The notes beneath the pieces were generated by a model that had not been told where the DNA came from, did no database searches, and saw nothing but the letters and a program-made list of their open reading frames with translations. Of a DNA stretch of 21,633 bases, positions 13,496 to 20,946 are shown piece by piece. Source of the stretch: Treponema sp. UBA4326 (GTDB lineage Bacteria; Spirochaetota; Spirochaetia; Treponematales; Treponemataceae); the NCBI GenBank assembly GCA_002393835.1, contig DGTW01000356.1, forward strand, positions 1 through 21,633, given 5' to 3'. Position 1 is the first letter of the stretch. Every line of letters starts with the position of its first letter. The position numbers and the translations under genes are program-made.

Positions 13496-14752
13496 TTATG
13501 TTCCGAAGCAGAGAATCCACTTCCCTGAATGGCTTGTAGTGCTGTTTCCGCCTTTGGTTGTAACATCCCATGTGTGCTCGTAGTAAAAGCCTGCCCAAAG
13601 GTGGGAATCTTTTTTTCTCGTTCTGTTTGAGGACGGAAAGACGATTTCGCCACCAAAACGCCAGATGTAGGTTTCCTGCTTGTTTTCATCGTCATTCAGT
13701 GTAAGGGTGCTTGCATTTATATCGCTCAGACTTCCCAAATCTACATAAATCCTGTTGTAATAATATCTTGTTCGCAGACGGAAGTATTTGAAGGCATCAA
13801 CGCTCAGATCAAGCAGCATGAGGGGAGAGCACCACTGGGAGCTTTCTACAAGGAAAGATGTTGAAGCGTCCTTGGAAACCCAGTCCGAACCTTCAGGATT
13901 AAGATAAAGACCGTGTGATGAAAGTGTAGTATCTGCTGAGGAAACAATACGGTTTATCGGGGAGATGTTTATCTGGAAGTGAAGTCCAAATATTGAAAGT
14001 AAGGGAAATTTTATTGATGCTATGGCTACGGGGCCGAACTGATGGTTGTGTCCGTCGGTGTCTGATTTTACCATTACTTTGGCAGTGTCGTTTTCAATCC
14101 AGCCTGAGTAATCTTTGGTGTACCAGTTGTAGCGGTAAAAAGCTCCGAGACCAAAGTAAATAAAGGGAGAATAGGCTTCGTTTGAGTCATCCCCGAAATA
14201 GCGGATGTAGGGGTAAAAATCAATTTCAATCTGCCTGTTTTTTGAAAAGCTCATCCAGTCATAAACCTTTGCCGTTTTGCTCAATTCGTCTGAGCTGTAC
14301 TGATTTGTACTATCCTGAGAGGTCTTTGCCGAGCTGTATTCAACGCCAAGTCTGCTTGCCCGTTTTTCGTTCCAGTCATACTGTAAAATGCCGAAAACGG
14401 CGCTGCCATGTTCTCCAGGCTCGGCACCGAAATCCAGGGTCAGGGGCAGTTTGTCCGTGATGAAGTCTGCCACAAGCTGGGAGCCTGAGATTTTCTGTTT
14501 TTCGTTCACCTCATCGCTTTTTTCGATGAAGTCATTGTAAAGCGCTTTTATTTTTCCACCTTTTTTTGACGCCTGCGGGGATGAGCCTTCTGATTCGGAA
14601 ACTTTCTGCTTTTCCTCTTCTGCCCTTTGCCGGTCGATTTCCTTGAATTCTTCGATTTGGATGTCAGGATCCGGGATGTAATCCTGGGCGAGAGTTGACA
14701 GCGGAATAAAGGAGAAAATTGATAGAATCAGGAAAAGGCGTTTTGCTTTCAT
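13496..14752 (-). CDS. Putative outer-membrane beta-barrel protein, unknown function
   Basis: A 418-residue exported protein. The start is set at 14752, where a clear signal peptide begins (KAKRLFLILSIFSFIPL, cut near STLAQ); an upstream in-frame ATG would add 18 residues before it. After the signal comes a Glu/Lys/Gln-rich linker (about 25-75), possibly periplasmic. The rest consists of alternating aromatic and polar beta strands (IEIDFYPYIRYFGDD, FIYFGLGAFYRYNWY, FRLRTRYYYNRIYVDL, HLWAGFYYEHTWDV) typical of spirochaete outer-membrane proteins; it ends WILCFGT rather than with a terminal Phe. I do not recognise a family. It converges on the response regulator and diverges from argJ. Confidence 0.7.
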   Translation of the reverse strand: MKAKRLFLILSIFSFIPLSTLAQDYIPDPDIQIEEFKEIDRQRAEEEKQKVSESEGSSPQASKKGGKIKALYNDFIEKSDEVNEKQKISGSQLVADFITDKLPLTLDFGAEPGEHGSAVFGILQYDWNEKRASRLGVEYSSAKTSQDSTNQYSSDELSKTAKVYDWMSFSKNRQIEIDFYPYIRYFGDDSNEAYSPFIYFGLGAFYRYNWYTKDYSGWIENDTAKVMVKSDTDGHNHQFGPVAIASIKFPLLSIFGLHFQINISPINRIVSSADTTLSSHGLYLNPEGSDWVSKDASTSFLVESSQWCSPLMLLDLSVDAFKYFRLRTRYYYNRIYVDLGSLSDINASTLTLNDDENKQETYIWRFGGEIVFPSSNRTRKKDSHLWAGFYYEHTWDVTTKGGNSTTSHSGKWILCFGT

Positions 14753-14782
14753 GCAGGAATAGTCTATCACTTTTTTTTCTTC

Positions 14783-14811
14783 TTGAATATATATGCAGAT
14801 TGTCATATAAT
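14783..14811 (+). promoter_or_regulatory. Predicted argJ promoter
   Basis: TTGAAT (14783-14788) and a perfect TATAAT (14806-14811) are separated by 17 bases, predicting transcription from about 14818 and a leader of about 47 bases before argJ. It is the strongest sigma-70 promoter match noticed in the window. Confidence 0.7.
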
Positions 14812-14813
14812 TA

Positions 14814-14850
14814 TTGCATATTTATGTAAAAATTCTGCATAAAAATACAT
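14814..14850 (+). promoter_or_regulatory. Tandem ARG-box-like operator sites
   Basis: Two imperfect palindromes, TTGCATATTTATGTAA (14814-14829) and CTGCATAAAAATACAT (14835-14850), are centred 21 bases apart, the spacing of paired ARG boxes bound by the arginine repressor ArgR. Cores TGCAT-N4-ATGTA and TGCAT-N4-ATACA resemble the TGAAT-N4-ATTCA consensus. They cover the expected transcription start of argJ, so arginine-dependent repression is likely if ArgR is present. Confidence 0.5.
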
Positions 14851-14864
14851 TTTTGGAGTGGCTT

Positions 14865-16136
14865 ATGCAATTTTCTTTTATTGACGGCGGCGTAACTGCA
14901 GCCCAGGGATTCACTGCTAACGGCGTTTTGAACAAAATCAAGGCGAGCCGAAAAACAAACGACACGGCTCTTATTTTCAGCGAAAAGGTCTGCAATGCGG
15001 CTGGAGTTTTCACCCAGAACCGCGTAAAGGCTGAGTGCGTTAAGCTCACCCGAGACCACATCGCCAACGGAAAGGCTCAGGCCGTCATCGCAAACTCAGG
15101 GAACGCAAATGCCTGCACCGGTAAGGAAGGCTACGACAATGCCAACAAAGAGGCGGTGGCTGTGGCCGCAAAAATGAACATCAATTCTGACGATGTTCTG
15201 GTTCTCTCAACAGGCGTAATCGGCCAGCAGCTTCCGGTCGAGAAGATTTTGACCGGTCTCGATAAGCTCGCTGACGGTCTTTCAAAGGAAGGCCACAAGG
15301 AAGCCCGCATCGCAATTATGACCACGGACACCCACTACAAGGAAGTTGCCCTTGAGACTCTAATCGGCGGAAAAACCGTCCGCATGGGAACGATGGCCAA
15401 GGGAAGCGGCATGATTCACATCAATCTGGGAACTATGCTTGGCTTCATCACCACAGACTGCGCAATTTCAAGCCAGATGCTGGAAAAGGCCCTCAGAATC
15501 TCGGCAGCAGGAACTTACAACTGCGTTTCAATCGACGGCGACACTTCAACAAACGACTCTCTTCTCATTCTTGCAAACGGAATGGCCGGAAACGCTGAAA
15601 TCACAAGCGAAGGCCCTGATTTTGATGCTTTCGTCGAGGCTTTGAATGCCCTCAACACCCAGATGGCAAAGAAAATCGCCGCTGACGGTGAGGGAGCCAG
15701 CCGCCTTGTCACCTGTAATGTCGTCGGAGCTGACACAGTTGAGAACGCCCGTGGTCTGGCAAAGGCTGTTATCTGCTCGAATCTCGTTAAAGCCGCTTTC
15801 TTCGGAGCGGACGCAAACTGGGGTCGAATCCTTGACGCAATGGGCTATTCAGGCTTCTTCTTCACGCCGGAAAAAACTTCGGTCTCATTCCTGAGCCGTG
15901 AGGGAGCAAAGCGCTATTTTGAGGACGGAAATGTAAACGGCGGAAAAGAAAACTCAATCAAGGTTTTTGACCATGGAGTTCCCCTCAATTTTGATGAAGA
16001 TCTGGCAAAGAAAATCCTCACCGAAGAGGCCGTAGACATTCTCGTGGAACTTGAGGACGGAAGCGCCAAAGGAACAGCCTGGGGCTGCGACCTCACCTAC
16101 GATTACGTAAAAATCAACGGAGACTATAGGACTTAA
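14865..16136 (+). CDS. argJ: Bifunctional ornithine acetyltransferase / N-acetylglutamate synthase
   Basis: Moves the acetyl group from N-acetylornithine to glutamate, recycling it in the arginine pathway; some members also use acetyl-CoA. Start at 14865 is supported by GGAG six bases upstream and by the conserved N-terminus (FIDGGVTAAQGFTANGV); a frame from 14814 adds 17 residues without a ribosome-binding site. The 423-residue protein has TNDTALIFS, SGNANACTG and STGVIGQQLP motifs. The self-cleavage site is KGSGMIHINLGTMLGF, with nucleophile Thr190; most homologues have IAPNMATML, so the residues before Thr are atypical here. The second half has SIDGDTSTNDS and FGADANWGRILDA. ARG-box-like sites lie in its leader. 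argB follows after a repeat element. Confidence 0.95.
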   Translation: MQFSFIDGGVTAAQGFTANGVLNKIKASRKTNDTALIFSEKVCNAAGVFTQNRVKAECVKLTRDHIANGKAQAVIANSGNANACTGKEGYDNANKEAVAVAAKMNINSDDVLVLSTGVIGQQLPVEKILTGLDKLADGLSKEGHKEARIAIMTTDTHYKEVALETLIGGKTVRMGTMAKGSGMIHINLGTMLGFITTDCAISSQMLEKALRISAAGTYNCVSIDGDTSTNDSLLILANGMAGNAEITSEGPDFDAFVEALNALNTQMAKKIAADGEGASRLVTCNVVGADTVENARGLAKAVICSNLVKAAFFGADANWGRILDAMGYSGFFFTPEKTSVSFLSREGAKRYFEDGNVNGGKENSIKVFDHGVPLNFDEDLAKKILTEEAVDILVELEDGSAKGTAWGCDLTYDYVKINGDYRT

Positions 16137-16140
16137 AAAA

Positions 16141-16265
16141 TAAACCACAGATTACACAGATTAAACGGATTAAATTTTTTGTTACAAGAAAATTCTTCGT
16201 ATTATTATGAACGATTTTCAATTAAGAAATATATAATCTGTGACATCTGTGTAATCTGTGGTTAA
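16141..16265. mobile_element. MITE-like palindromic element between argJ and argB
   Basis: About 125 bases are bounded by perfect 18-bp inverted repeats (ACCACAGATTACACAGAT at 16144-16161 and its complement at 16245-16262), with TTAA-like edges and an AT-rich middle. There is no ORF inside. The CACAGATTACACAGATT motif occurs as a dispersed repeat in many unrelated bacterial genomes. The element lies wholly between the argJ stop and the argB ribosome-binding site. Confidence 0.75.
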
Positions 16266-16281
16266 ATTCTTGGAGAAAATT

Positions 16282-17190
16282 ATGTCAGAAAATACTGAAA
16301 ACGAAATCAGGGAAAAAATTGATCCCCGCCTGGATAATGAGCACTGGTCTAATGTTCTGGTTCAGGCCCTGCCTTATTTCCGCCACTGGGTCGGGAAAAC
16401 TGTCGTCGTAAAATACGGCGGAAACGCCATGCTCAACGAGGAGCTTAAGGCGGCCGTAATGAAAGACATCGTTCTTTTGAATACTGTGGGAATCAAGGTC
16501 GTTCTGGTTCACGGCGGCGGCCCTGAAATCAATTACATGCTGGAGCGGGTTGGAAAGGAATCGAAATTCATCAACGGACTTCGCTATACTGACGGCGAGA
16601 CCATGGAAATCGTTCAGATGGTCTTGACCGGAAAACTCAACAAGGATATCGTCGGCATTCTTTTGCAGGAAGGCGGCAAGGCCGTCGGTCTTTCCGGTGT
16701 TGACTCAGGACTTCTCCGCGCAAAAAAAATCGACAAGGACGGAACAGATTTGGGCTTTGTAGGCGAGGTTACGGAAGTTCACCCTGAAATCATTCAGTCA
16801 CTTTTGGATAAGGGCTTCATTCCTGTAGTCTCGACCGTGGCTCTTGGCGAGCAGGGGGATATGGCCCGCTACAACATCAATGCTGACACTGCGGCTGCAA
16901 AAATCGCCGTAGCCCTCAAGGCCGAAAAATTCGTCCAGCTCACCAATGTTCCGGGCGTTCTGCGTGATGTGAACGACCCGAAATCTTTGATTCAGCGCAT
17001 TCACATCGAGGATGTTCAAAAATACTTTGATGACGGAACCATTGCAGGCGGCATGATTCCAAAAATCGAGTGCTGTATGATGGCTCGTAATGGCGGTGTT
17101 CCGCGAACCCACATCATTGACGGCCGTGTGCCTCATTCACTTTTGATTGAGATGTTCAGCGACCGTGGTATCGGCACCATGATTTATTAG
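16282..17190 (+). CDS. argB: Acetylglutamate kinase
   Basis: Phosphorylates N-acetylglutamate with ATP, the second step of the acetylated arginine pathway. Start is set at ATG 16282 with GGAG six bases before it; a GTG frame from 16258 would begin inside the repeat element. The 302-residue protein shows the amino-acid kinase fold: VVKYGGNAM near the start (phosphate-binding Lys), LVHGGGPEIN, GLRYTDGETMEIVQMVLTGKLNK, GLSGVDSGLL, ARYNINADTAAAKIA and FVQLTNVPGVLRD, then IAGGMIPKIECCMMA. The N-terminal helix before the fold (about residues 5-45) is the kind seen in arginine-sensitive hexameric forms, so feedback inhibition is plausible. It converges on the patB-like gene with a 15-base gap and no visible terminator. 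Confidence 0.95.
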   Translation: MSENTENEIREKIDPRLDNEHWSNVLVQALPYFRHWVGKTVVVKYGGNAMLNEELKAAVMKDIVLLNTVGIKVVLVHGGGPEINYMLERVGKESKFINGLRYTDGETMEIVQMVLTGKLNKDIVGILLQEGGKAVGLSGVDSGLLRAKKIDKDGTDLGFVGEVTEVHPEIIQSLLDKGFIPVVSTVALGEQGDMARYNINADTAAAKIAVALKAEKFVQLTNVPGVLRDVNDPKSLIQRIHIEDVQKYFDDGTIAGGMIPKIECCMMARNGGVPRTHIIDGRVPHSLLIEMFSDRGIGTMIY

Positions 17191-17205
17191 GACGAATGTC
17201 GGGTT

Positions 17206-18378
17206 TTAATCCTGGAAGACGCTGGAAAGTCTGTTGAGGGCTTCTTCGAGGAGCGGCCGGGGGGTGGCGATGTTCATCCTCTGGTAGCCTTCGCCCTCAC
17301 AGCCGAACATGCTTCCCCGGTCGAGCCAGAGCTTTGCCTTGTGCACGATGAGGTCGTCAAGCTCTGAGTCGGAGTAGCCGTAATCAGAAAAATCAAGCCA
17401 GACAAGGTAAGTTCCCTCGGGTTCAATCAATCGGATTCGGGGGAGTTTTTCTTTTAAATAGCACCTCAAAAAATCAAGGTTTGAGGAAAGGTGGGCTTTG
17501 AGAGCGCTGAGCCAATCCTTTCCATGCTCGTAGGCGGCCTGAGTTGCCACCAGGCCCATCAGGTTTGGCTCGTCGTAGCCAGTGGCATTTCTTGCATCCT
17601 GAAATCTTGCCCTTAACTGTGGGTTCTGGATAAAGATGGTAGAGAACTGCAGGCCTGCCAGGTTGAAAGTCTTGCTTGCGGAGGTCGCCACGATTGAGTT
17701 TTCAGCGGCTTCTTTTGAAAGGGTCTGGTAGACAATATGCCTGTCAGGCTCATACACGAAATCATTGTGAATCTCGTCGGCAAAAACAATAACTTTATGA
17801 CGGAGACAGATTTCTGAAATGCGCTCAAGTTCTGCCCGCCTCCAGACCCGGCCCACAGGATTGTGGGGGCTGCAGAGGATAAAAAGCTTCACATCATTTT
17901 CGACGATTTTTCTCTCAAAGTCTTCAAAATCAATCTGCCATTTTCCGTCTTTTTCAAAGAGCGATGAAGTGACGAGTTTTCGGTTGTTCGCAAGAATCAT
18001 GTTTTTGAAGGGATAGTAAACCGGAGTCTGAATGAGGACAGCCTCTCCTTTTTCTGTAAAGGCCCGGATTGCCGATACGATTGCGAAAACGACTCCAGGC
18101 GTGGTGAGAATCCACTTGCGCTCGACAGAAAAATCATGCTCTTCTTTCTGCCACTTTTTGACGGCCTCATAAAAATCTTCACAGGGAGCGGAATAGCCGA
18201 AAATCCCGTGGCTTACCTTGTCGTGAAGGGCTTTAAGAATTTCCGGGGCCGTTGGAAAATCCATGTCAGCCACCCAAAGAGGAAGTGCATCAGCTGGTTT
18301 TCCCCGTGCAAGGGCGAGATCGTATTTGATGGCGTTAGTGCCCTTGCGGTCAGTGATTGTGTTAAAGTCGTATGTCAT
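17206..18378 (-). CDS. patB: PatB/MalY-type PLP-dependent C-S lyase (cystathionine beta-lyase)
   Basis: Fold-type I PLP enzyme that most likely splits cystathionine or cysteine conjugates to pyruvate, ammonia and a thiol. The 390-residue protein is complete: LPLWVADMDFPTAPEI near 33-47 (subfamily signature), SPHNPVGRVW (Asn173), FADEIHNDFVY (Asp201) and SASKTFNLAG with Schiff-base Lys236, then a conserved C-terminal Arg in YQRMNIATPR. A strong AAAGGAG ribosome-binding site (18392-18386) lies seven bases before ATG. It follows the damaged Cys/Met enzyme and the Rrf2 gene on the same strand, with a dispersed repeat in the gap. The operon suggests sulfur amino acid metabolism controlled by the Rrf2 protein. 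A plain aminotransferase role is less likely given the MalY-type N-terminus. Confidence 0.88.
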   Translation of the reverse strand: MTYDFNTITDRKGTNAIKYDLALARGKPADALPLWVADMDFPTAPEILKALHDKVSHGIFGYSAPCEDFYEAVKKWQKEEHDFSVERKWILTTPGVVFAIVSAIRAFTEKGEAVLIQTPVYYPFKNMILANNRKLVTSSLFEKDGKWQIDFEDFERKIVENDVKLFILCSPHNPVGRVWRRAELERISEICLRHKVIVFADEIHNDFVYEPDRHIVYQTLSKEAAENSIVATSASKTFNLAGLQFSTIFIQNPQLRARFQDARNATGYDEPNLMGLVATQAAYEHGKDWLSALKAHLSSNLDFLRCYLKEKLPRIRLIEPEGTYLVWLDFSDYGYSDSELDDLIVHKAKLWLDRGSMFGCEGEGYQRMNIATPRPLLEEALNRLSSVFQD

Positions 18379-18398
18379 TTTTGGTCTCCTTTGTTCGG

Positions 18399-18474
18399 GG
18401 GCGTTGCGGGGGTGTCCCCCGCAGAAGGGGTAGCGACCAACGAAGTGGGCGCGCAGGGGAAGGCTTTCCCCTCC
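18399..18474 (-). repeat. Dispersed intergenic repeat, copy 2
   Basis: On the minus strand this starts right after the stop codon of the upstream Cys/Met gene and shares the ordered motifs of copy 1 at 572-737. It carries two hairpins: GCGGGGG/CCCCCGC with a 3-base loop (18406-18422) and GGGGAA/TTCCCC (18456-18471). It separates the damaged gene from patB without any T-run, so read-through is possible. Confidence 0.55.
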
Positions 18475-18915
18475 TTAATTAAGTGCCCTCTCCAAATCGT
18501 CTATCAAATCGTCCGCATTTTCGATTCCGACGCTCAGCCGAAGGAGCGTGTTTGTGATTCCCCGCTCATTTCTCTCTTCTTCGGGGACATCGACATGGGT
18601 CTGGGTCGCAGGATAGGTAATCAGTGTGTCGATTCCGCCCAGACTTTCTGCAAAGTGGATGATTTTTACGCTTTTTAAGACCCGCTCCACCGTCTCAGGG
18701 CTGTCAACATAGAAGGAAATCATGCTTCCGAAGCCACGGGCCTGAGACTTTGCGATTTCGTAGCCTCTGCATTCAGGAAGGCCAGGGAAGAGAATGCCTT
18801 TTACATGGGGATTTTTCTTAAGGGCTTCGACGATTTTCAGGGCATTTTCGCACTGCCTCTCCAGACGGACTGAAAGGGTTTTGATTCCCCGGACACAAAT
18901 TGTTTCAAAATTCAT
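18475..18915 (-). pseudogene. Cys/Met-metabolism gamma-family PLP enzyme with internal deletion
   Basis: Remnant of a cystathionine gamma-synthase/lyase or O-acetylhomoserine sulfhydrylase. The ORF is open (146 residues), but the first eight or so residues (MNFETICV) look like the N-terminus of this family and run straight into RGIKTLSVRLERQCENA, which normally lies near residue 240-250. The rest is a normal C-terminal domain (SLGGIDTLITYPATQTH, LLRLSVGIE). About 230 residues, including the PLP-binding Lys and most of the active site, are missing, and the join is in frame. It cannot be catalytic. The start lies eight bases after the rrf2 stop, so this is the second gene of the operon. The exact junction, near 18890-18895, and whether it is real or an assembly error are unknown. 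Confidence 0.8.
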
Positions 18916-18923
18916 TTTTCTTC

Positions 18924-19349
18924 TCAAATGCAATAATCATATCCGTTGAACTGACGGTTTTTCTCTGCGATTTGCTCCAGCGTGTTCGAGTCAACATAGT
19001 CGTTGATTACCGTGTTGAATTCATTCCAGAAGTCATCGTTACCGACAGAACTGACTGCGGGCGTATCTGTTATGGTTCTTGGATTCAAATCCCCTTCCAT
19101 TGCCCGCAAAATCTCGCCGGCCGTGTATTCTTCGGCAGGGCGGGAAAGCTTGTAGCCGCCGTTGTTACCCCTTAAGCCCGTGACCAGCCCGGACTTGCTC
19201 AGCTGAATCAGAATCTGCTCAAGGTATTTTGTCGAGAGGTTGTGCCTGTGGGAGAGCAGCTTGAGGGGAATGTAGGTCTCCTGGTTCTGCTCTGCAAGCT
19301 CGGTCATGATGAGAAGCGCATACTGTCCTTTTGTAGAAATCTTTAGCAT
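18924..19349 (-). CDS. Rrf2-family transcription regulator, CymR-like
   Basis: A 141-residue DNA-binding protein. The N-terminal winged helix (MLKISTKGQYALLIMTELAE, then LSTKYLEQILIQLSKSGLV and the wing RGNNGGYKLSRP) is typical of Rrf2. The C-terminal half (AGEILRAMEGDLNP, DSNTLEQIAEK) resembles CymR, the cysteine-metabolism repressor of Firmicutes. The three Fe-S cysteines of IscR/NsrR are absent; the only Cys is in the last three residues. With Cys/Met enzymes directly downstream, it probably controls sulfur amino acid genes, including its own operon. GGAG lies eight bases before the ATG. A good promoter with three repeated motifs lies upstream. Confidence 0.87.
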   Translation of the reverse strand: MLKISTKGQYALLIMTELAEQNQETYIPLKLLSHRHNLSTKYLEQILIQLSKSGLVTGLRGNNGGYKLSRPAEEYTAGEILRAMEGDLNPRTITDTPAVSSVGNDDFWNEFNTVINDYVDSNTLEQIAEKNRQFNGYDYCI

Positions 19350-19399
19350 GGGTGTTACTCCATAAAAATGCTGAGTTTTGCTCTAAGCCTAGTAATTAA

Positions 19400-19448
19400 A
19401 TAGGTAATAAAATTGTAGGGGTTATTTCCTATCTAGTCAATAGGTAAT
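19400..19448 (-). promoter_or_regulatory. Promoter and probable operator of the Rrf2 operon
   Basis: On the minus strand TTGACT (19440-19435), a 17-base spacer and TACAAT (19417-19412) form a strong sigma-70 promoter. Three copies of an ATAGGTAAT-like motif lie across it: ATAGGTAATAA at 19400-19410, the inverted TTATTTCCTAT at 19422-19432, and AATAGGTAAT at 19439-19448. They cover the region after -10, the spacer and the -35 box, as expected for an autorepressor site. Confidence 0.6.
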
Positions 19449-19464
19449 CGATAAGCCTGTAAGA

Positions 19465-19486
19465 GTTTTCTATAATTATAGAAAAC
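19465..19486. promoter_or_regulatory. Perfect 22-bp palindrome upstream of the MATE gene
   Basis: GTTTTCTATAA and its exact reverse complement meet without a loop. It contains TATAAT (19471-19476) on the plus strand, 29 bases before the MATE start, so it could be an operator overlapping the -10 box. No good -35 was found. It lies between the divergent Rrf2 promoter and the MATE remnant. Confidence 0.4.
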
Positions 19487-19505
19487 TTTATCTGGTTGAA
19501 AATTT

Positions 19506-20269
19506 ATGATTTCATTATTAAAAAAACACAGTCCTGCAATTTCAGACATGACCACGGGAAATATCTGGTTCCTCATAATCCGTTTTGCCCTTCTTTCAGG
19601 CATCTTAAGATTGATTTCCAGATACTGATGAAGATTTTGCGCCTTGGCCTTCCGGGCGGACTTCAGATGTCTGTCACTTCTTTTTCAAACATATTCGTTC
19701 AGGGCTATATCAACAACTTTGGTTCTGACTGTATGGCGGGCTGGGCGAGCTTTAACAAAATTGACCAGATTTGCCTTCTTCCAATGCAGAGCCTGCAGCT
19801 GAGCGCAACGACTTTTTCCGGCCAGAATTACGGGGCTGGGAAGATTGTGAGGGCAAGAAAGGGAACATTTGCCGCCCTTTTGATGGGAATGATTATCGGG
19901 GCTGTACTTTTGTGCCTGCTTCAAGTTTTCCCGGATCAGCTGACTGCACTTTTTAACAGGGAGGAAGGGGTCTTGTACTACGGAAAGTATTTTATCCGTG
20001 TCTGCTCGCTTTTTTATATCGTGAGGGTATGGAACCCGATTCTTGCAGGTTCCCTGCGTGGTTTCGGCAATGCCAGATCCCCGATGCTGATTCTTTTGTT
20101 CGGTTTTGTAGTCTGGAGGCAGTTCTATCTTTTTGTGATGACCCGTATCACTGATTCATTCTTCCCGGTTTCAATCGCATATCCGGTCGGCTGGACAATG
20201 TGCTCGGTTCTCATGCTGATTTATTATCTTAAATTCACGAAGACTCTAAAAGAAGAAAGCTTTTCATAA
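19506..20269 (+). pseudogene. MATE-family efflux pump with internal deletion and frameshift
   Basis: Remnant of a Na+/H+-driven multidrug or metabolite exporter. A short frame from ATG 19506 reads a MATE N-terminus (SDMTTGNIWFLIIRFAL) and stops at 19626-19628. The remainder is in another frame: from about 19598, RHLKIDFQILMKILRLGLPGGLQ is the start of the second half of a MATE protein, followed by QGYINNFGS, SLQLSATTFSGQNYGAGK and six hydrophobic segments up to 20269. About 200 residues (helices 1-6) are missing between them, with the join at about 19590-19600. Calling one continuous gene from the TTG at 19496 would give an artificial N-terminus. It is inactive unless the join is an assembly error. 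Confidence 0.8.
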
Positions 20270-20331
20270 AAAAAGCTCCCGCAGGGAGAGACTTGTTCTG
20301 AAGTGCCGTCATCCTGCCGGGAGCTTTTTTT
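20268..20331. terminator. Bidirectional terminator between convergent genes
   Basis: A7 plus GCTCCCG-CAGG pairs with CCTG-CCGGGAGC plus T7 (one bulge), with a central loop of about 27 bases. The A-run overlaps the MATE stop codon. It serves the plus-strand MATE remnant and the minus-strand gene ending at 20344. Confidence 0.85.
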
Positions 20332-20343
20332 ATTCACTAAATT

Positions 20344-20946
20344 TTAGTAGTGGTTGTACATATCTTCGATAAAGGTGATGCAGCCTCTAGTTCCGATATG
20401 AGTTTTGTTCAGGATTTTTCCGCCCAGGTTTGGGTTCGTGGCAACTACAAAGAAGGCGCCGATATCCTGAGCGGCTTTTTTGTCGTATGAGCTTCCGATA
20501 AGCAGGGTCGCCTTTCCGTCACCGTATTTTCTGGCAATCTGCTCAATCTCGTATGTGTCGGTCTCAAAATAGACATCTGCTTTTCTGGAACAGTCAAGGG
20601 CCTGAACTTCATCGATTATCGTCTGGCGGAATTTTTCGGGGACAGTATCTGTAAAAATTGCTGCCAGAGGAATATGACCATGAATGTTCACCAGAAAACG
20701 CAGAATTCCCAGCACTTTGACGCTGTCACCGATGATGACGAATCTGTGCCTCTCGAATGTTCCCATGAGGCTGTCCAGATACTCGTTGACATATTGTTCT
20801 TCCTCTGCAATCACTCTACTAAGAAGCTTTTCTTCAACCGTTCCGGGATTAAGCTCGTTGAGTTTTGTGGCGATTGAGGTCAGAAATGAAGCAACATCCT
20901 TGTAACCGACCGGCCAGCCATTGAAAGTGATGGTCTCAATTCCGAC
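20344..20946 (-). pseudogene. Nitrogenase-component-1-like protein, C-terminal fragment fused to M20 start
   Basis: About 200 residues resemble the last third of the NifD/NifK/NifE/NifN superfamily: ITFNGWPVGYKDVASFL (compare P-G-x-x-T-x-x-FL), then RHRFVIIGDSVKVLGILRFL, IHGHIPLAAIFTDT, and the end ATLLIGSSYDKKAAQDIGAFF with GTRGCITFIEDMY. The N-terminal domains with the metal-cluster cysteines are absent. The fragment is joined in frame to the N-terminal part of an M20 amidohydrolase at about 20941-20950, so one ORF (20344-21042) spans two unrelated families. Distant members of this superfamily include nitrogenase-like reductases that release sulfur from methylthio compounds, which would fit the sulfur genes nearby, but that link is speculative. 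Family assignment is by motif only. Confidence 0.6.

Noticed and set aside
14753..14806. Upstream start for the outer-membrane protein gene
   Set aside because: It would put 18 polar residues before a clear signal peptide and overlap the argJ promoter.
16258..16281. GTG start for argB
   Set aside because: It lies inside the repeat element; the ATG at 16282 has a good GGAG at proper spacing.
18475..18933. A naturally short Cys/Met enzyme starting at 18933
   Set aside because: Without the PLP lysine region it cannot be an enzyme, and the first residues match the family N-terminus, which points to deletion.
19496..19594. TTG-started N-terminus for the MATE gene
   Set aside because: The peptide in that frame has no MATE similarity; the real N-terminus is in the neighbouring frame from 19506.
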